From Ophiura sarsii (lineage: Eukaryota; Echinodermata; Ophiuroidea; Amphilepidida; Ophiuridae), in assembly GCA_035610835.1 (NCBI GenBank), contig CM069452.1:69412919-69476918 (forward strand): DNA of 64,000 nucleotides. The letters run 5' to 3'. The position numbers were made by a program, and so were the translations under genes. Below are positions 47,788-62,200 of the stretch, piece after piece. The notes beneath the pieces were generated by a model. It saw nothing but the letters and a program-made list of their open reading frames with translations, was not told where the DNA came from and searched no databases. The number at the start of each line of letters is the position of its first letter. Within the stretch, counting starts at the first letter, position 1.

Positions 47788-48290
47788 CGGCGCAACCCTG
47801 TATATTTGTGCAATGTACCCCAAGGTATAAATAAGGCAAAGGATCGAACAGTAATACTCCCATTCAATATTTATTTTCAGTTATTTCTTGGAAATTAAAT
47901 GTATTTCCTTAACTTATATACAACAAGGAAACAGACATATAAACCTATATATAAAATAACAGTTCCAGCAAGTTGTCTTTACTTATACAGTTTTATGCAT
48001 GTAGATAATCGCAATAAGAATAGCCTTTTATCAAACAAATTCTCACCGAAAGCATGGATTTTGGGCTACAATGAAACGGGGGGGGGGGGGGGGGGGGGGG
48101 GGGCGTTCGAGACGCAAGACACATTTGCCTTTTAATATCAAAATTTTCTAAATTGGCATAATTTGGGCTAAAAGTAGGCATTGATGCAGACCATTTTAAA
48201 CATTTAAAAAAAAAAAAAAATTAAAGATCACTTTGATCTGACTGGTGGGGGGTGGGGGGAGGGGGGGGGGGGGAAGGGGGAGAGCATGGC
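47788..48290. other. Intergenic DNA with poly-G tracts
   Basis: G26 at 48078-48103, an A15-type run near 48209 and a broken G-rich run at 48246-48280. No gene recognised. Confidence 0.7.
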
Positions 48291-49745
48291 CTTTTCCCAC
48301 ATTGACCCCCTTTTCAGACTATTGTCGGATTCTCTCACAAATTGACCACCCCATATTTGCCTTCACACCTACATGTAATGTTGTGTTAATTATAGAGACT
48401 CACGTTTCCAGTTTACTGAATGTCAAATTCCGTTTTCTAAATGAAATACCCACAGTTTTGGGTTATTACAACCCTCAACATTTAATAGTCAGCTCATTTT
48501 ATAAAACATATGTTATGGAGTTTCTAAGACCCGCCAATGGAAGCCTTTAAACGTCAATGTATTTTCTAAATAAAAAAGTATGAGCCAAAAAATGGTTTGC
48601 AACAAAATCATTGAATTCCGTGTTCTAAACCGGTAAAACGCAAAACTTCTGTCTCTAGAAACCTCTCACCGAATTTACCCTGGTTCTGTTTAACACTTTT
48701 CATGTGGCAACATTCCAAAATTTCACAAAATGTTTCAAAAATGTCACAATTAATATTGAAATACATCACTATATTTGGAATCACCATGAGGAATGCATTA
48801 AAATAAGTATATATAAACATGCCTACATGGTTCAGTAATTCTTGAGATAGACTTTGAAAGTTGGGAAAGGTGTCTGAAAAAAATCTTGTTTTGTATTGTA
48901 TGGTAAAACTAATAGCAGTGTGGAAAGTGTTAACACGGTTATTGCTCAATTGGTGATAAACTTCCTTCTTGGCCTGGAATTATCCAAGGGTCTATAAACA
49001 GGTCAAAATGCAAACCACAGGATAAACACAATCCTGGGTGTGCTATGCAAGTGCTATGCGGATATAACGGAAGATAGTCGAGGGCTCTAAAATAGAACCA
49101 ATCATTTGTTTTATTCCCGGTGGTTTCAGTCTACATTGACTTTGGGTATATGCATGATCGTTCTCAATATCGCGGAAAAGAAGTAGTTTTCATGTCATGT
49201 CCGCACTCCGCAGACATTCACAAAATTATGTGATTTTTATGCTATGTCCGCAAAAAGGACAAAAAGATGGTAGGCCTATTATATTTGAAGGCCCAATGTC
49301 CGCTCCTCTGTGCATAAATTGTAAAAGCGAATATTTTGAACCAAATGTGTCCTTGTTTTTGCGCAATTAGAAAGTGTCCTTGAAATGGTAAAATAAGGGG
49401 TGTATTTTCCAGGCAAATTGTCTTCTTTTTTGCACAAAAAGGGTCAAATGAGCTAAATTGTCCTTGAAACGCCGTTAAATAGGGGGTATTTCAACCAGAG
49501 CTGGATCTTAATCTTTCTGGGTACTAGCCAGTCGGGCAGGTAGCTTCAATAAAAATTCCATTGAAATGGAATGGGGGCGATCCAAGAGAAAACAGCATGT
49601 TTTGTAACCAAACATATGTTTCATACCAAAATACCAGGGAAATGTATTTTCCATAATTCAAACCACAAAAAAATCAAAACACACCGCAGTCTAAAAATGG
49701 TACAGGAAACCAATAAAGTTGATAAGTTGATTTGTGTGCATGGAT
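48291..49745. other. AT-rich intergenic DNA
   Basis: Near 48711-48735, CATTCCAAAATTTCACAAAATGT matches a part of the 225-bp array unit (for example near 29095), so a relic of that repeat may lie here. A minus-strand open frame over 48608-48949 has no known motif. Nothing else recognised. Confidence 0.45.
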
Positions 49746-49789
<44 letters not shown>

Positions 49790-49799
49790 GGGGGGGGGG
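49746..49799. repeat. G43 tract plus G10
   Basis: 43 uninterrupted G (49746-49788), one A, then ten G. This is the longest homopolymer in the window. The exact length may be unreliable in assembly. Confidence 0.9.
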
Positions 49800-50206
49800 A
49801 TGATACCATCTGAAGAACAATCTAGGTATATGACACATCCACAACTCACCACTAATATTAGACAACAAGTGGAGATTTCTCCTTTCAAAATAAGCTATTC
49901 AAACAAGATAAGCTATTATGTCTCTCTGTTGGGATATAATAACATCTCTCTGATTGAATCATCAACAATAAACAAATATAGCTTTGACTCCAGCACAGAC
50001 TGCGGGTACTGTTAAAATAAACTGCATAGGTACATGTAATTTACAAAGACTACAAACATGGCAGCCTCCCCACTTATGTCTAGAAAAACCTAAATGTGTA
50101 AATTTTTGCAATCACATGCTAATAGGGTGGCTTCGCCCCCCCCCCCCCCCCCCCAAAAAAAAGGTTACCAGCCGGACAAGAAATTCACCTGCCCAAATAC
50201 AAATGG
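49800..50206. other. Junction DNA before the 99-bp satellite, with a C19 tract
   Basis: C19 at 50136-50154 followed by A8. It is the only long C run on this strand. No gene recognised. Confidence 0.7.
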
Positions 50207-53200
50207 ATGATATGGTCGGGCATGGCCGGGAACGGGGAGGTATAGCTGCAGGCATAGCAATGTACAGGAAGGCATAGGGAGGTATGGTCAAACATAGGTA
50301 AGTATAGGGAGATATGGTCGGGCATGGCCGGGAACGGCGAGGTATAGGAGGCATAGCAATGTACAGGAAGGCATACGGAGGTATGGTCAAACATAGGTAG
50401 GCATAGGGAGATATGGTCGGGCATGGCCGGGAACGGGGAGGTATAGGAGGCATAGCAATGTACAGGAAGGCATACGGAGGTATGGTCAGACATAGGTAGG
50501 CATAGGGAGATATGGTCGGGCATGGCCGGGAACGGGAGGTATAGGAGGCATAGCAAGGTACAGGAAGGCATAGGGAGGTATGGTCAGACATAGGTAAGCA
50601 TAGGGAGATATGGTCGGGCATGGCAGGGAACGGCGAGGTATAGGAGGCATAGCAATGTACAGGAAGGCATACGGAGGTATGGTCAAACATAGGTAGGCGT
50701 AGGGAGATATGGTCGGGCATGGCCGGGAACGGGGAGGTATAGGAGGCATAGCAATGTACAGGAAGGCATAGGGAGGTATGGTCAAACATAGGTAGGCATA
50801 GGGAGATATGGTCGGGCATGGCAGGGAACGGCGAAGTATAGGAGGCATAGCAATGTACAGGAAGGCATACGGAGGTATGGTCAAACATAGGTAGGCATAG
50901 GGAGATATGGTCGGGCATGGCCGGGAACGGGGAGGTATAGGAGGCATAGCAATGTACAGGAAGGCATAGGGAGGTATGGTCAAACATAGGTAGGCATAGG
51001 GAGATATGGTCGGGCATGACAGGGAACGGCGAGGTATAGGAGGCATAGCAATGTACAGGAAGGCATACGGAGGTATGGTCAAACATAGGTAGGCATAGCT
51101 AGGAGATATAGTCGGGCATGGCCGGGAACGGGGAGGTATAGGAGGCATAGCAATGTACAGGAAGGCATAGGGAGGTATGGTCAAACATAGGTAGGCATAG
51201 GGAGATATGGTCGGGCATGGCAGGGAACGGCGAGGTATAGGAGGCATAGCACTGTACAGGAAGGTATACGGAGGTATGGTCAAACATAGGTAGGCATAGG
51301 GAGATATGGTCGGGCATGGCCGGGAACGGGGAGGTATAGGAGGCATAGCAATGTACAGGAAGGCATAGGGAGGTATGGTCAAACATAGGTAGGCATAGGG
51401 GGATATGGTCGGGCATGGCCGGGAACGGGGAGGTATAGGAGGCATAGCAATGTACAGGAAGGCATAGGGAGGTATGGTCAAACATAGGTAGGCATAGGGA
51501 GATATGGTCGGGTATGGCAGGGAACGGCGAGGTATAGGAGGCATAGCAATGTACAGGAAGGCATAGGGAGGTATGGTCAAACATAGGTAGGCATAGGGAG
51601 ATATGGTCGGGCATGGCAGGGAACGGCGAGGTATAGGAGGCATAGCAATATACAGGAAGGCATAGGGAGATATGGTCGGGCATGGCCGGAACGGGGAGGT
51701 ATAGGAGGCATAGCAAGGTACAGGAAGGCATAGGGAGGTATGGTCAAACATAGGTAAGTATAGGGAGATATGGTCGGGCATGGCCGGGAACGGCGAGGTA
51801 TAGGAGGCATAGCAATGTACAGGAAGGCATAGGGAGGTATGGTCAGACATAGGTAGGCATAGGGAGATATGGTCGGGCATGGCCGGGAACGGGGAGGTAT
51901 AGGAGGCATAGCAAGGTACAGGAAGGCATAGGGAGGTATGGTCAGACATAGGTAAGCATAGGGAGATATGGTCGGGCATGGCAGGGAACGGCGAGGTATA
52001 GGAGGCATAGCAATGTACAGGAAGGCATACGGAGGTATGGTCAAACATAGGTAGGCGTAGGGAGATATGGTCGGGCATGGCCGGGAACGGGGAGGTATAG
52101 GAGGCATAGCAATGTACAGGAAGGCATAGGGAGGTATGGTCAAACATAGGTAGGCATAGGGAGATATGGTCGGGCATGGCAGGGAACGGCGAAGTATAGG
52201 AGGCATAGCAATGTACAGGAAGGCATACGGAGGTATGGTCAAACATAGGTAGGCATAGGGAGATATGGTCGGGCATGGCCGGGAACGGGGAGGTATAGGA
52301 GGCATAGCAATGTACAGGAAGGCATAGGGAGGTATGGTCAAACATAGGTAGGCATAGGGAGATATGGTCGGGCATGACAGGGAACGGCGAGGTATAGGAG
52401 GCATAGCAATGTACAGGAAGGCATACGGAGGTATGGTCAAACATAGGTAGGCATAGCTAGGAGATATAGTCGGGCATGGCCGGGAACGGGGAGGTATAGG
52501 AGGCATAGCAATGTACAGGAAGGCATAGGGAGGTATGGTCAAACATAGGTAGGCATAGGGAGATATGGTCGGGCATGGCAGGGAACGGCGAGGTATAGGA
52601 GGCATAGCACTGTACAGGAAGGCATACGGAGGTATGGTCAAACATAGGTAGGCATAGGGAGATATGGTCGGGCATGGCCGGGAACGGGGAGGTATAGGAG
52701 GCATAGCAATGTACAGGAAGGCATAGGGAGGTATGGTCAAACATAGGTAGGCATAGGGGGATATGGTCGGGCATGGCCGGGAACGGGGAGGTATAGGAGG
52801 CATAGCAATGTACAGGAAGGCATAGGGAGGTATGGTCAAACATAGGTAGGCATAGGGAGATATGGTCGGGTATGGCAGGGAACGGCGAGGTATAGGAGGC
52901 ATAGCAATGTACAGGAAGGCATAGGGAGGTATGGTCAAACATAGGTAGGCATAGGGAGATATGGTCGGGCATGGCAGGGAACGGCGAGGTATAGGAGGCA
53001 TAGCAATATACAGGAAGGCATAGGGAGATATGGTCGGGCATGGCCGGAACGGGGAGGTATAGGAGGCATAGCAAGGTACAGGAAGGCATAGGGAGGTATG
53101 GTCAAACATAGGTAAGTATAGGGAGATATGGTCGGGCATGGCCGGGAACGGCGAGGTATAGGAGGCATAGCAATGTACAGGAAGGCATAGGGAGGTATGG

Positions 53201-56200
53201 TCAGACATAGGTAGGCATAGGGAGATATGGTCGGGCATGGCCGGGAACGGGGAGGTATAGGAGGCATAGCAAGGTACAGGAAGGCATAGGGAGGTATGGT
53301 CAGACATAGGTAAGCATAGGGAGATATGGTCGGGCATGGCAGGGAACGGCGAGGTATAGGAGGCATAGCAATGTACAGGAAGGCATACGGAGGTATGGTC
53401 AAACATAGGTAGGCGTAGGGAGATATGGTCGGGCATGGCCGGGAACGGGGAGGTATAGGAGGCATAGCAATGTACAGGAAGGCATAGGGAGGTATGGTCA
53501 AACATAGGTAGGCATAGGGAGATATGGTCGGGCATGGCAGGGAACGGCGAAGTATAGGAGGCATAGCAATGTACAGGAAGGCATACGGAGGTATGGTCAA
53601 ACATAGGTAGGCATAGGGAGATATGGTCGGGCATGGCCGGGAACGGGGAGGTATAGGAGGCATAGCAATGTACAGGAAGGCATAGGGAGGTATGGTCAAA
53701 CATAGGTAGGCATAGGGAGATATGGTCGGGCATGACAGGGAACGGCGAGGTATAGGAGGCATAGCAATGTACAGGAAGGCATACGGAGGTATGGTCAAAC
53801 ATAGGTAGGCATAGCTAGGAGATATAGTCGGGCATGGCCGGGAACGGGGAGGTATAGGAGGCATAGCAATGTACAGGAAGGCATAGGGAGGTATGGTCAA
53901 ACATAGGTAGGCATAGGGAGATATGGTCGGGCATGGCAGGGAACGGCGAGGTATAGGAGGCATAGCACTGTACAGGAAGGCATACGGAGGTATGGTCAAA
54001 CATAGGTAGGCATAGGGAGATATGGTCGGGCATGGCCGGGAACGGGGAGGTATAGGAGGCATAGCAATGTACAGGAAGGCATAGGGAGGTATGGTCAAAC
54101 ATAGGTAGGCATAGGGGGATATGGTCGGGCATGGCCGGGAACGGGGAGGTATAGGAGGCATAGCAATGTACAGGAAGGCATAGGGAGGTATGGTCAAACA
54201 TAGGTAGGCATAGGGAGATATGGTCGGGTATGGCAGGGAACGGCGAGGTATAGGAGGCATAGCAATGTACAGGAAGGCATAGGGAGGTATGGTCAAACAT
54301 AGGTAGGCATAGGGAGATATGGTCGGGCATGACAGGGAACGGCGAGGTATAGGAGGCATAGCAATGTACAGGAAGGCATACGGAGGTATGGTCAAACATA
54401 GGTAGGCATAGCTAGGAGATATAGTCGGGCATGGCCGGGAACGGGGAGGTATAGGAGGCATAGCAATGTACAGGAAGGCATAGGGAGGTATGGTCAAACA
54501 TAGGTAGGCATAGGGAGATATGGTCGGGCATGGCAGGGAACGGCGAGGTATAGGAGGCATAGCACTGTACAGGAAGGCATACGGAGGTATGGTCAAACAT
54601 AGGTAGGCATAGGGAGATATGGTCGGGCATGGCCGGGAACGGGGAGGTATAGGAGGCATAGCAATGTACAGGAAGGCATAGGGAGGTATGGTCAAACATA
54701 GGTAGGCATAGGGGGATATGGTCGGGCATGGCCGGGAACGGGGAGGTATAGGAGGCATAGCAATGTACAGGAAGGCATAGGGAGGTATGGTCAAACATAG
54801 GTAGGCATAGGGAGATATGGTCGGGTATGGCAGGGAACGGCGAGGTATAGGAGGCATAGCAATGTACAGGAAGGCATAGGGAGGTATGGTCAAACATAGG
54901 TAGGCATAGGGAGATATGGTCGGGCATGGCAGGGAACGGCGAGGTATAGGAGGCATAGCAATATACAGGAAGGCATAGGGAGATATGGTCGGGCATGGCC
55001 GGAACGGGGAGGTATAGGAGGCATAGCAAGGTACAGGAAGGCATAGGGAGGTATGGTCAAACATAGGTAAGTATAGGGAGATATGGTCGGGCATGGCCGG
55101 GAACGGCGAGGTATAGGAGGCATAGCAATGTACAGGAAGGCATAGGGAGGTATGGTCAGACATAGGTAGGCATAGGGAGATATGGTCGGGCATGGCCGGG
55201 AACGGGGAGGTATAGGAGGCATAGCAAGGTACAGGAAGGCATAGGGAGGTATGGTCAGACATAGGTAAGCATAGGGAGATATGGTCGGGCATGGCAGGGA
55301 ACGGCGAGGTATAGGAGGCATAGCAATGTACAGGAAGGCATACGGAGGTATGGTCAAACATAGGTAGGCGTAGGGAGATATGGTCGGGCATGGCCGGGAA
55401 CGGGGAGGTATAGGAGGCATAGCAATGTACAGGAAGGCATAGGGAGGTATGGTCAAACATAGGTAGGCATAGGGAGATATGGTCGGGCATGGCAGGGAAC
55501 GGCGAAGTATAGGAGGCATAGCAATGTACAGGAAGGCATACGGAGGTATGGTCAAACATAGGTAGGCATAGGGAGATATGGTCGGGCATGGCCGGGAACG
55601 GGGAGGTATAGGAGGCATAGCAATGTACAGGAAGGCATAGGGAGGTATGGTCAAACATAGGTAGGCATAGGGAGATATGGTCGGGCATGACAGGGAACGG
55701 CGAGGTATAGGAGGCATAGCAATGTACAGGAAGGCATACGGAGGTATGGTCAAACATAGGTAGGCATAGCTAGGAGATATAGTCGGGCATGGCCGGGAAC
55801 GGGGAGGTATAGGAGGCATAGCAATGTACAGGAAGGCATAGGAAGGTATGGTCAAACATAGGTAGGCATAGGGAGATATGGTCGGGCATGGCAGGGAACG
55901 GCGAGGTATAGGAGGCATAGCACTGTACAGGAAGGCATACGGAGGTATGGTCAAACATAGGTAGGCATAGGGAGATATGGCCGGGAACGGGGAGGTATAG
56001 GAGGCATAGCAATGTACAGGAAGGCATAGGGAGGTATGGTCAAACATAGGTAGGCATAGGGGGATATGGTCGGGCATGGCCGGGAACGGGGAGGTATAGG
56101 AGGCATAGCAATGTACAGCAAGGCATAGGGAGGTATGGTCAAACATAGGTAGGCATAGGGAGATATGGTCGGGTATGGCAGGGAACGGCGAGGTATAGGA

Positions 56201-59200
56201 GGCATAGCAATGTACAGGAAGGCATAGGGAGGTATGGTCAAACATAGGTAGGCATAGGGAGATATGGTCGGGCATGGCAGGGAACGGCGAGGTATAGGAG
56301 GCATAGCAATATACAGGAAGGCATAGGGAGATATGGTCGGGCATGGCCGGAACGGGGAGGTATAGGAGGCATAGCAAGGTACAGGAAGGCATAGGGAGGT
56401 ATGGTCAAACATAGGTAAGTATAGGGAGATATGGTCGGGCATGGCCGGGAACGGCGAGGTATAGGAGGCATAGCAATGTACAGGAAGGCATAGGGAGGTA
56501 TGGTCAGACATAGGTAGGCATAGGGAGATATGGTCGGGCATGGCCGGGAACGGGGAGGTATAGGAGGCATAGCAAGGTACAGGAAGGCATAGGGAGGTAT
56601 GGTCAGACATAGGTAAGCATAGGGAGATATGGTCGGGCATGGCAGGGAACGGCGAGGTATAGGAGGCATAGCAATGTACAGGAAGGCATACGGAGGTATG
56701 GTCAAACATAGGTAGGCGTAGGGAGATATGGTCGGGCATGGCCGGGAACGGGGAGGTATAGGAGGCATAGCAATGTACAGGAAGGCATAGGGAGGTATGG
56801 TCAAACATAGGTAGGCATAGGGAGATATGGTCGGGCATGGCAGGGAACGGCGAAGTATAGGAGGCATAGCAATGTACAGGAAGGCATACGGAGGTATGGT
56901 CAAACATAGGTAGGCATAGGGAGATATGGTCGGGCATGGCCGGGAACGGGGAGGTATAGGAGGCATAGCAATGTACAGGAAGGCATAGGGAGGTATGGTC
57001 AAACATAGGTAGGCATAGGGAGATATGGTCGGGCATGACAGGGAACGGCGAGGTATAGGAGGCATAGCAATGTACAGGAAGGCATACGGAGGTATGGTCA
57101 AACATAGGTAGGCATAGCTAGGAGATATAGTCGGGCATGGCCGGGAACGGGGAGGTATAGGAGGCATAGCAATGTACAGGAAGGCATAGGGAGGTATGGT
57201 CAAACATAGGTAGGCATAGGGAGATATGGTCGGGCATGGCAGGGAACGGCGAGGTATAGGAGGCATAGCACTGTACAGGAAGGCATACGGAGGTATGGTC
57301 AAACATAGGTAGGCATAGGGAGATATGGTCGGGCATGGCCGGGAACGGGGAGGTATAGGAGGCATAGCAATGTACAGGAAGGCATAGGGAGGTATGGTCA
57401 AACATAGGTAGGCATAGGGGGATATGGTCGGGCATGGCCGGGAACGGGGAGGTATAGGAGGCATAGCAATGTACAGGAAGGCATAGGGAGGTATGGTCAA
57501 ACATAGGTAGGCATAGGGAGATATGGTCGGGTATGGCAGGGAACGGCGAGGTATAGGAGGCATAGCAATGTACAGGAAGGCATAGGGAGGTATGGTCAAA
57601 CATAGGTAGGCATAGGGAGATATGGTCGGGCATGACAGGGAACGGCGAGGTATAGGAGGCATAGCACTGTACAGGAAGGCATACGGAGGTATGGTCAAAC
57701 ATAGGTAGGCATAGGGAGATATGGTCGGGCATGGCCGGGAACGGGGAGGTATAGGAGGCATAGCAATGTACAGGAAGGCATAGGGAGGTATGGTCAAACA
57801 TAGGTAGGCATAGGGGGATATGGTCGGGCATGGCCGGGAACGGGGAGGTATAGGAGGCATAGCAATGTACAGGAAGGCATAGGGAGGTATGGTCAAACAT
57901 AGGTAGGCATAGGGAGATATGGTCGGGTATGGCAGGGAACGGCGAGGTATAGGAGGCATAGCAATGTACAGGAAGGCATAGGGAGGTATGGTCAAACATA
58001 GGTAGGCATAGGGAGATATGGTCGGGCATGGCAGGGAACGGCGAGGTATAGGAGGCATAGCAATATACAGGAAGGCATAGGGAGATATGGTCGGGCATGG
58101 CCGGAACGGGGAGGTATAGGAGGCATAGCAAGGTACAGGAAGGCATAGGGAGGTATGGTCAGACATAGGTAGGCATAGGGAGATATGGTCGGGCATGGCC
58201 GGGAACGGGGAGGTATAGGAGGCATAGCAATGTACAGGAAGGCATAGGGAGGTATGGTCAAACATAGGTAGGCATAGGGAGATATGGTCGGGTATGGCAG
58301 GGAACGGCGAGGTATAGGAGGCATAGCAATGTACAGGAAGGCATAGGGAGGTATGGTCAAACATAGGTAGGCATAGGGAGATATGGTCGGGCATGGCAGG
58401 GAACGGCGAGGTATAGGAGGCATAGCAATATACAGGAAGGCATAGGGAGATATGGTCGGGCATGGCCGGAACGGGGAGGTATAGGAGGCATAGCAAGGTA
58501 CAGGAAGGCATAGGGAGGTATGGTCAGACATAGGTAGGCATAGGGAGATATGGTCGGGCATGGCCGGGAACGGGGAGGTATAGGAGGCATAGCAATGTAC
58601 AGGAAGGCATAGGGAGGTATGGTCAGACATAGGTAGGCATAGGGAGATATGGTCGGGCATGGCCGGGAACGGCGAGGTATAGGAGGCATAGCAATGTACA
58701 GGAAGGCATACGGAGGTATGGTCAAACATAGGTAGGCATAGGTAGATATGGTCGGGCATGGCCGGGAACGGGGAGGTATAGGAGGCATAGCAATGTACAG
58801 GAAGGCATAGGGAGGTAATGGTCAAACATAGGTAGGCATAGAGAGATATGGTCGGGCATGGTCGGGAACGGGGAGGTATAGGAGGCATAGCAATGTACAG
58901 GAAGGCATAGGGAGGTATGGTCAAACATAGGTAGGCATAGGGAGATATGGTCGGGCATGGCAGGGAACGGCGAGGTATAGGTGGCATAGCAATGTACAGG
59001 AAGGCATACGGAGGTATGGTCAAACATAGGTAGGCATAGGGAGATATGGTCGGGCATGGCCGGGAACGGGGAGGTATAGGAGGCATAGCAATGTACAGGA
59101 AGGCATACGGAGGTATGGTCAAACATAGGTAGGCATAGAGAGATATGGTCGGGCATGGCCGGGAACGGGGAGGTATAGGAGGCATAGCAATGTACAGGAA

Positions 59201-62200
59201 GGCATAGGGAGGTATGGTCAAACATAGGTAGGCATAGGGAGATATGGTCGGGCATGGCAGGGAACGGCGAGGTATAGGAGGCATAGCAATGTACAGGAAG
59301 GCATACGGAGGTATGGTCAAACATAGGTAGGCATAGGGAGATATGGTCGGGCATGGCCGGGAACGGGGAGGTATAGGAGGCATAGCAATGTACAGGAAGG
59401 CATAGGGAGGTATGGTCAAACATAGGTAGGCATAGTGAGATATGGTCGGGCATGGCAGGGAACGGCGAGGTATAGGAGGCATAGCAATGTACAGGAAGGC
59501 ATACGGAGGTATGGTCAAACATAGGTAGGCATAGGGAGATATGGTCGGGCATGGTCGGGAACGGGGAGGTATAGGAGGCATAGCAATGTGCAGGAAGGCA
59601 TAGGGAGGTAATGGTCAAACATAGGTAGGCATAGGGAGATATGGTCGGGCATGGCAGGGAACGGCGAGGTATAGGAGGCATAGCAATGTACAGGAAGGCA
59701 TAGGGAGGTATGGTCAAACATAGGTAGGCATAGGGAGATATGGTCGGGTATGGCAGGGAACGGCGAGGTATAGGAGGCATAGCAATGTACAGGAAGGCAT
59801 AGGGAGGTATGGTCAAACATAGGTAGGCATAGGGAGATATGGTCGGGCATGGCAGGGAACGGCGAGGTATAGGAGGCATAGCAATATACAGGAAGGCATA
59901 GGGAGATATGGTCGGGCATGGTCGGGAACGGGGAGGTATAGGAGGCATAGCAATGTACAGGAAGGCATAGGGAGGTATGGTCAAACATAGGTAGGCATAG
60001 GGAGATATGGTCGGGCATGGCCGGGAACGGGGAGGTATAGGAGGCATAGCAATGTACAGGAAGGCATAGGGAGGTATGGTCAAACATAGGTAGGCATAGG
60101 GAGATATGGTCGGGCATGGCAGGGAACGGCGAGGTATAGGAGGCATAGCAATGTACAGGAAGGCATACGGAGGTATCGTCAAACATAGGTAGGCATAGGG
60201 AGATATGGTCGGGCATGGCCGGGAACGGGGAGGTATAGGAGGCATAGCAATGTACAGGAAGGCATAGGGAGGTATGGTCAAACATAGGTAGGCATAGGGA
60301 GATATGGTCGGGCATGGTCGGGAACGGGGAGGTATAGGAGGCATAGCAATGTACAGGAAGGCATAGGGAGGTATGGTCAAACATAGGTAGGCATAGGGAG
60401 ATATGGTCGGGCATGGCAGGGTACGGCAAGGTATAGGAGGCATAGCAATGTACAGGAAGGCATAGGGAGGTATGGTCAAACATAGGTAGGCATAGGGAGA
60501 TATGGTCGGGCATGGCCGGGAACGGGGAGGTATAGGAGGCATAGCAATGTACAGGAAGGTATAGGGAGGTATGGTCAAACATAGGTAGGCATAGGGAGAT
60601 ATGGTCGGGCATGGCCGGGAACGGGGAGGTATAGGAGGCATAGCAATGTACAGGAAGGCATAGGGAGGTATGGTCAAACATAGGTAGGCATAGGGAGATA
60701 TGGTCGGGCATGGTCGGGAACGGGGAGGTATAAGAGGCATAGCAATGTGCAGGAAGGCATAGGGAGGTATGGTCAAACATAGGTAGGCATAGGGAGATAT
60801 GGTCGGGCATGGAAGGGAACGGCGAGGTATAGGAGGCATAGCAATGTACAGGAAGGCATATGGAGGTATGGTCAAACATTGGTAGGCATAGGGAGATATG
60901 GTCGGGCATGACAGGGAACGGCGAGGTATAGGAGGCATAGCAATGTACAGGAAGGCATACGGAGGTATGGTCAAACATAGGTAGGCATAGGGAGATATGG
61001 TCGGGCATGGCCGGGAACGGGGAGGTATAGGAGGCATAGCAATGTACAGGAAGGCATAGGGAGGTATGGTCAAACATAGGTAGGCATAGGGAGATATGGT
61101 CGGGCATGGCAGGGAACGGCGAAGTATAGGAGGCATAGCAATGTACAGGAAGGCATAGGGAGGTATGGTCAAACATAGGTAGGCATAGGGAGATATGGTC
61201 GGGCATGGCCGGGAACGGGGAGGTATAGGAGGCATAGCAATGTACAGGAAGGCATACGGAGGTATGGTCAAACATAGGTAGGCATAGAGAGATATGGTCG
61301 GGCATGGCCGGGAACGGGGAGGTATAGGAGGCATAGCAATGTACAGGAAGGCATAGGGAGGTATGGTCAAACATAGGTAGGCATAGGGAGATATGGTCGG
61401 GCATGACAGGGAACGGCGAGGTATAGGAGGCATAGCAATGTACAGGAAGGCATACGGAGGTATGGTCAAACATAGGTAGGCATAGCTAGGAGATATAGTC
61501 GGGCATGGCCGGGAACGGGGAGGTATAGGAGGCATAGCAATGTAGAAGGCATAGGGAGGTATGGTCAAACATAGGTAGGCATAGGGAGATATGGTCGGGT
61601 ATGGCAGGGAACGGCGAGGTATAGGAGGCATAGCAATGTACAGGAAGGCATAGGGAGGTATGGTCAAACATAGGTAGGCATAGGGAGATATGGTCGGGCA
61701 TGGCAGGGAACGGCGAGGTATAGGAGGCATAGCAATATACAGGAAGGCATAGGGAGATATGGTCGGGCATGGCCGGAACGGGGAGGTATAGGAGGCATAG
61801 CAAGGTACAGGAAGGCATAGGGAGGTATGGTCAGACATAGGTAGGCATAGGGAGATATGGTCGGGCATGGCAGGGAACGGCGAGGTATAGGAGGCATAGC
61901 AATGTACAGGAAGGCATACGGAGGTATGGTCAAACATAGGTAGGCATAGGTAGATATGGTCGGGCATGGCCGGGAACGGAGAGGTATAGGAGGCATAGCA
62001 ATGTACAGGAAGGCATAGGGAGGTAATGGTCAAACATAGGTAGGCATAGAGAGATATGGTCGGGCATGGTCGGGAACGGGGAGGTATAGGAGGCATAGCA
62101 ATGTACAGGAAGGCATAGGGAGGTATGGTCAAACATAGGTAGGCATAGGGAGATATGGTCGGGCATGGCAGGGAACGGCGAGGTATAGGTGGCATAGCAA

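Noticed and set aside
48608..48949. 113-codon minus-strand open frame
   Set aside because: No recognisable domain, AT-rich composition, and part of it overlaps a stretch resembling the 225-bp repeat.
49621..49888. Glycine-rich and proline-rich open frames around the G43 tract
   Set aside because: They are translations of a homopolymer in several frames and have no other content.
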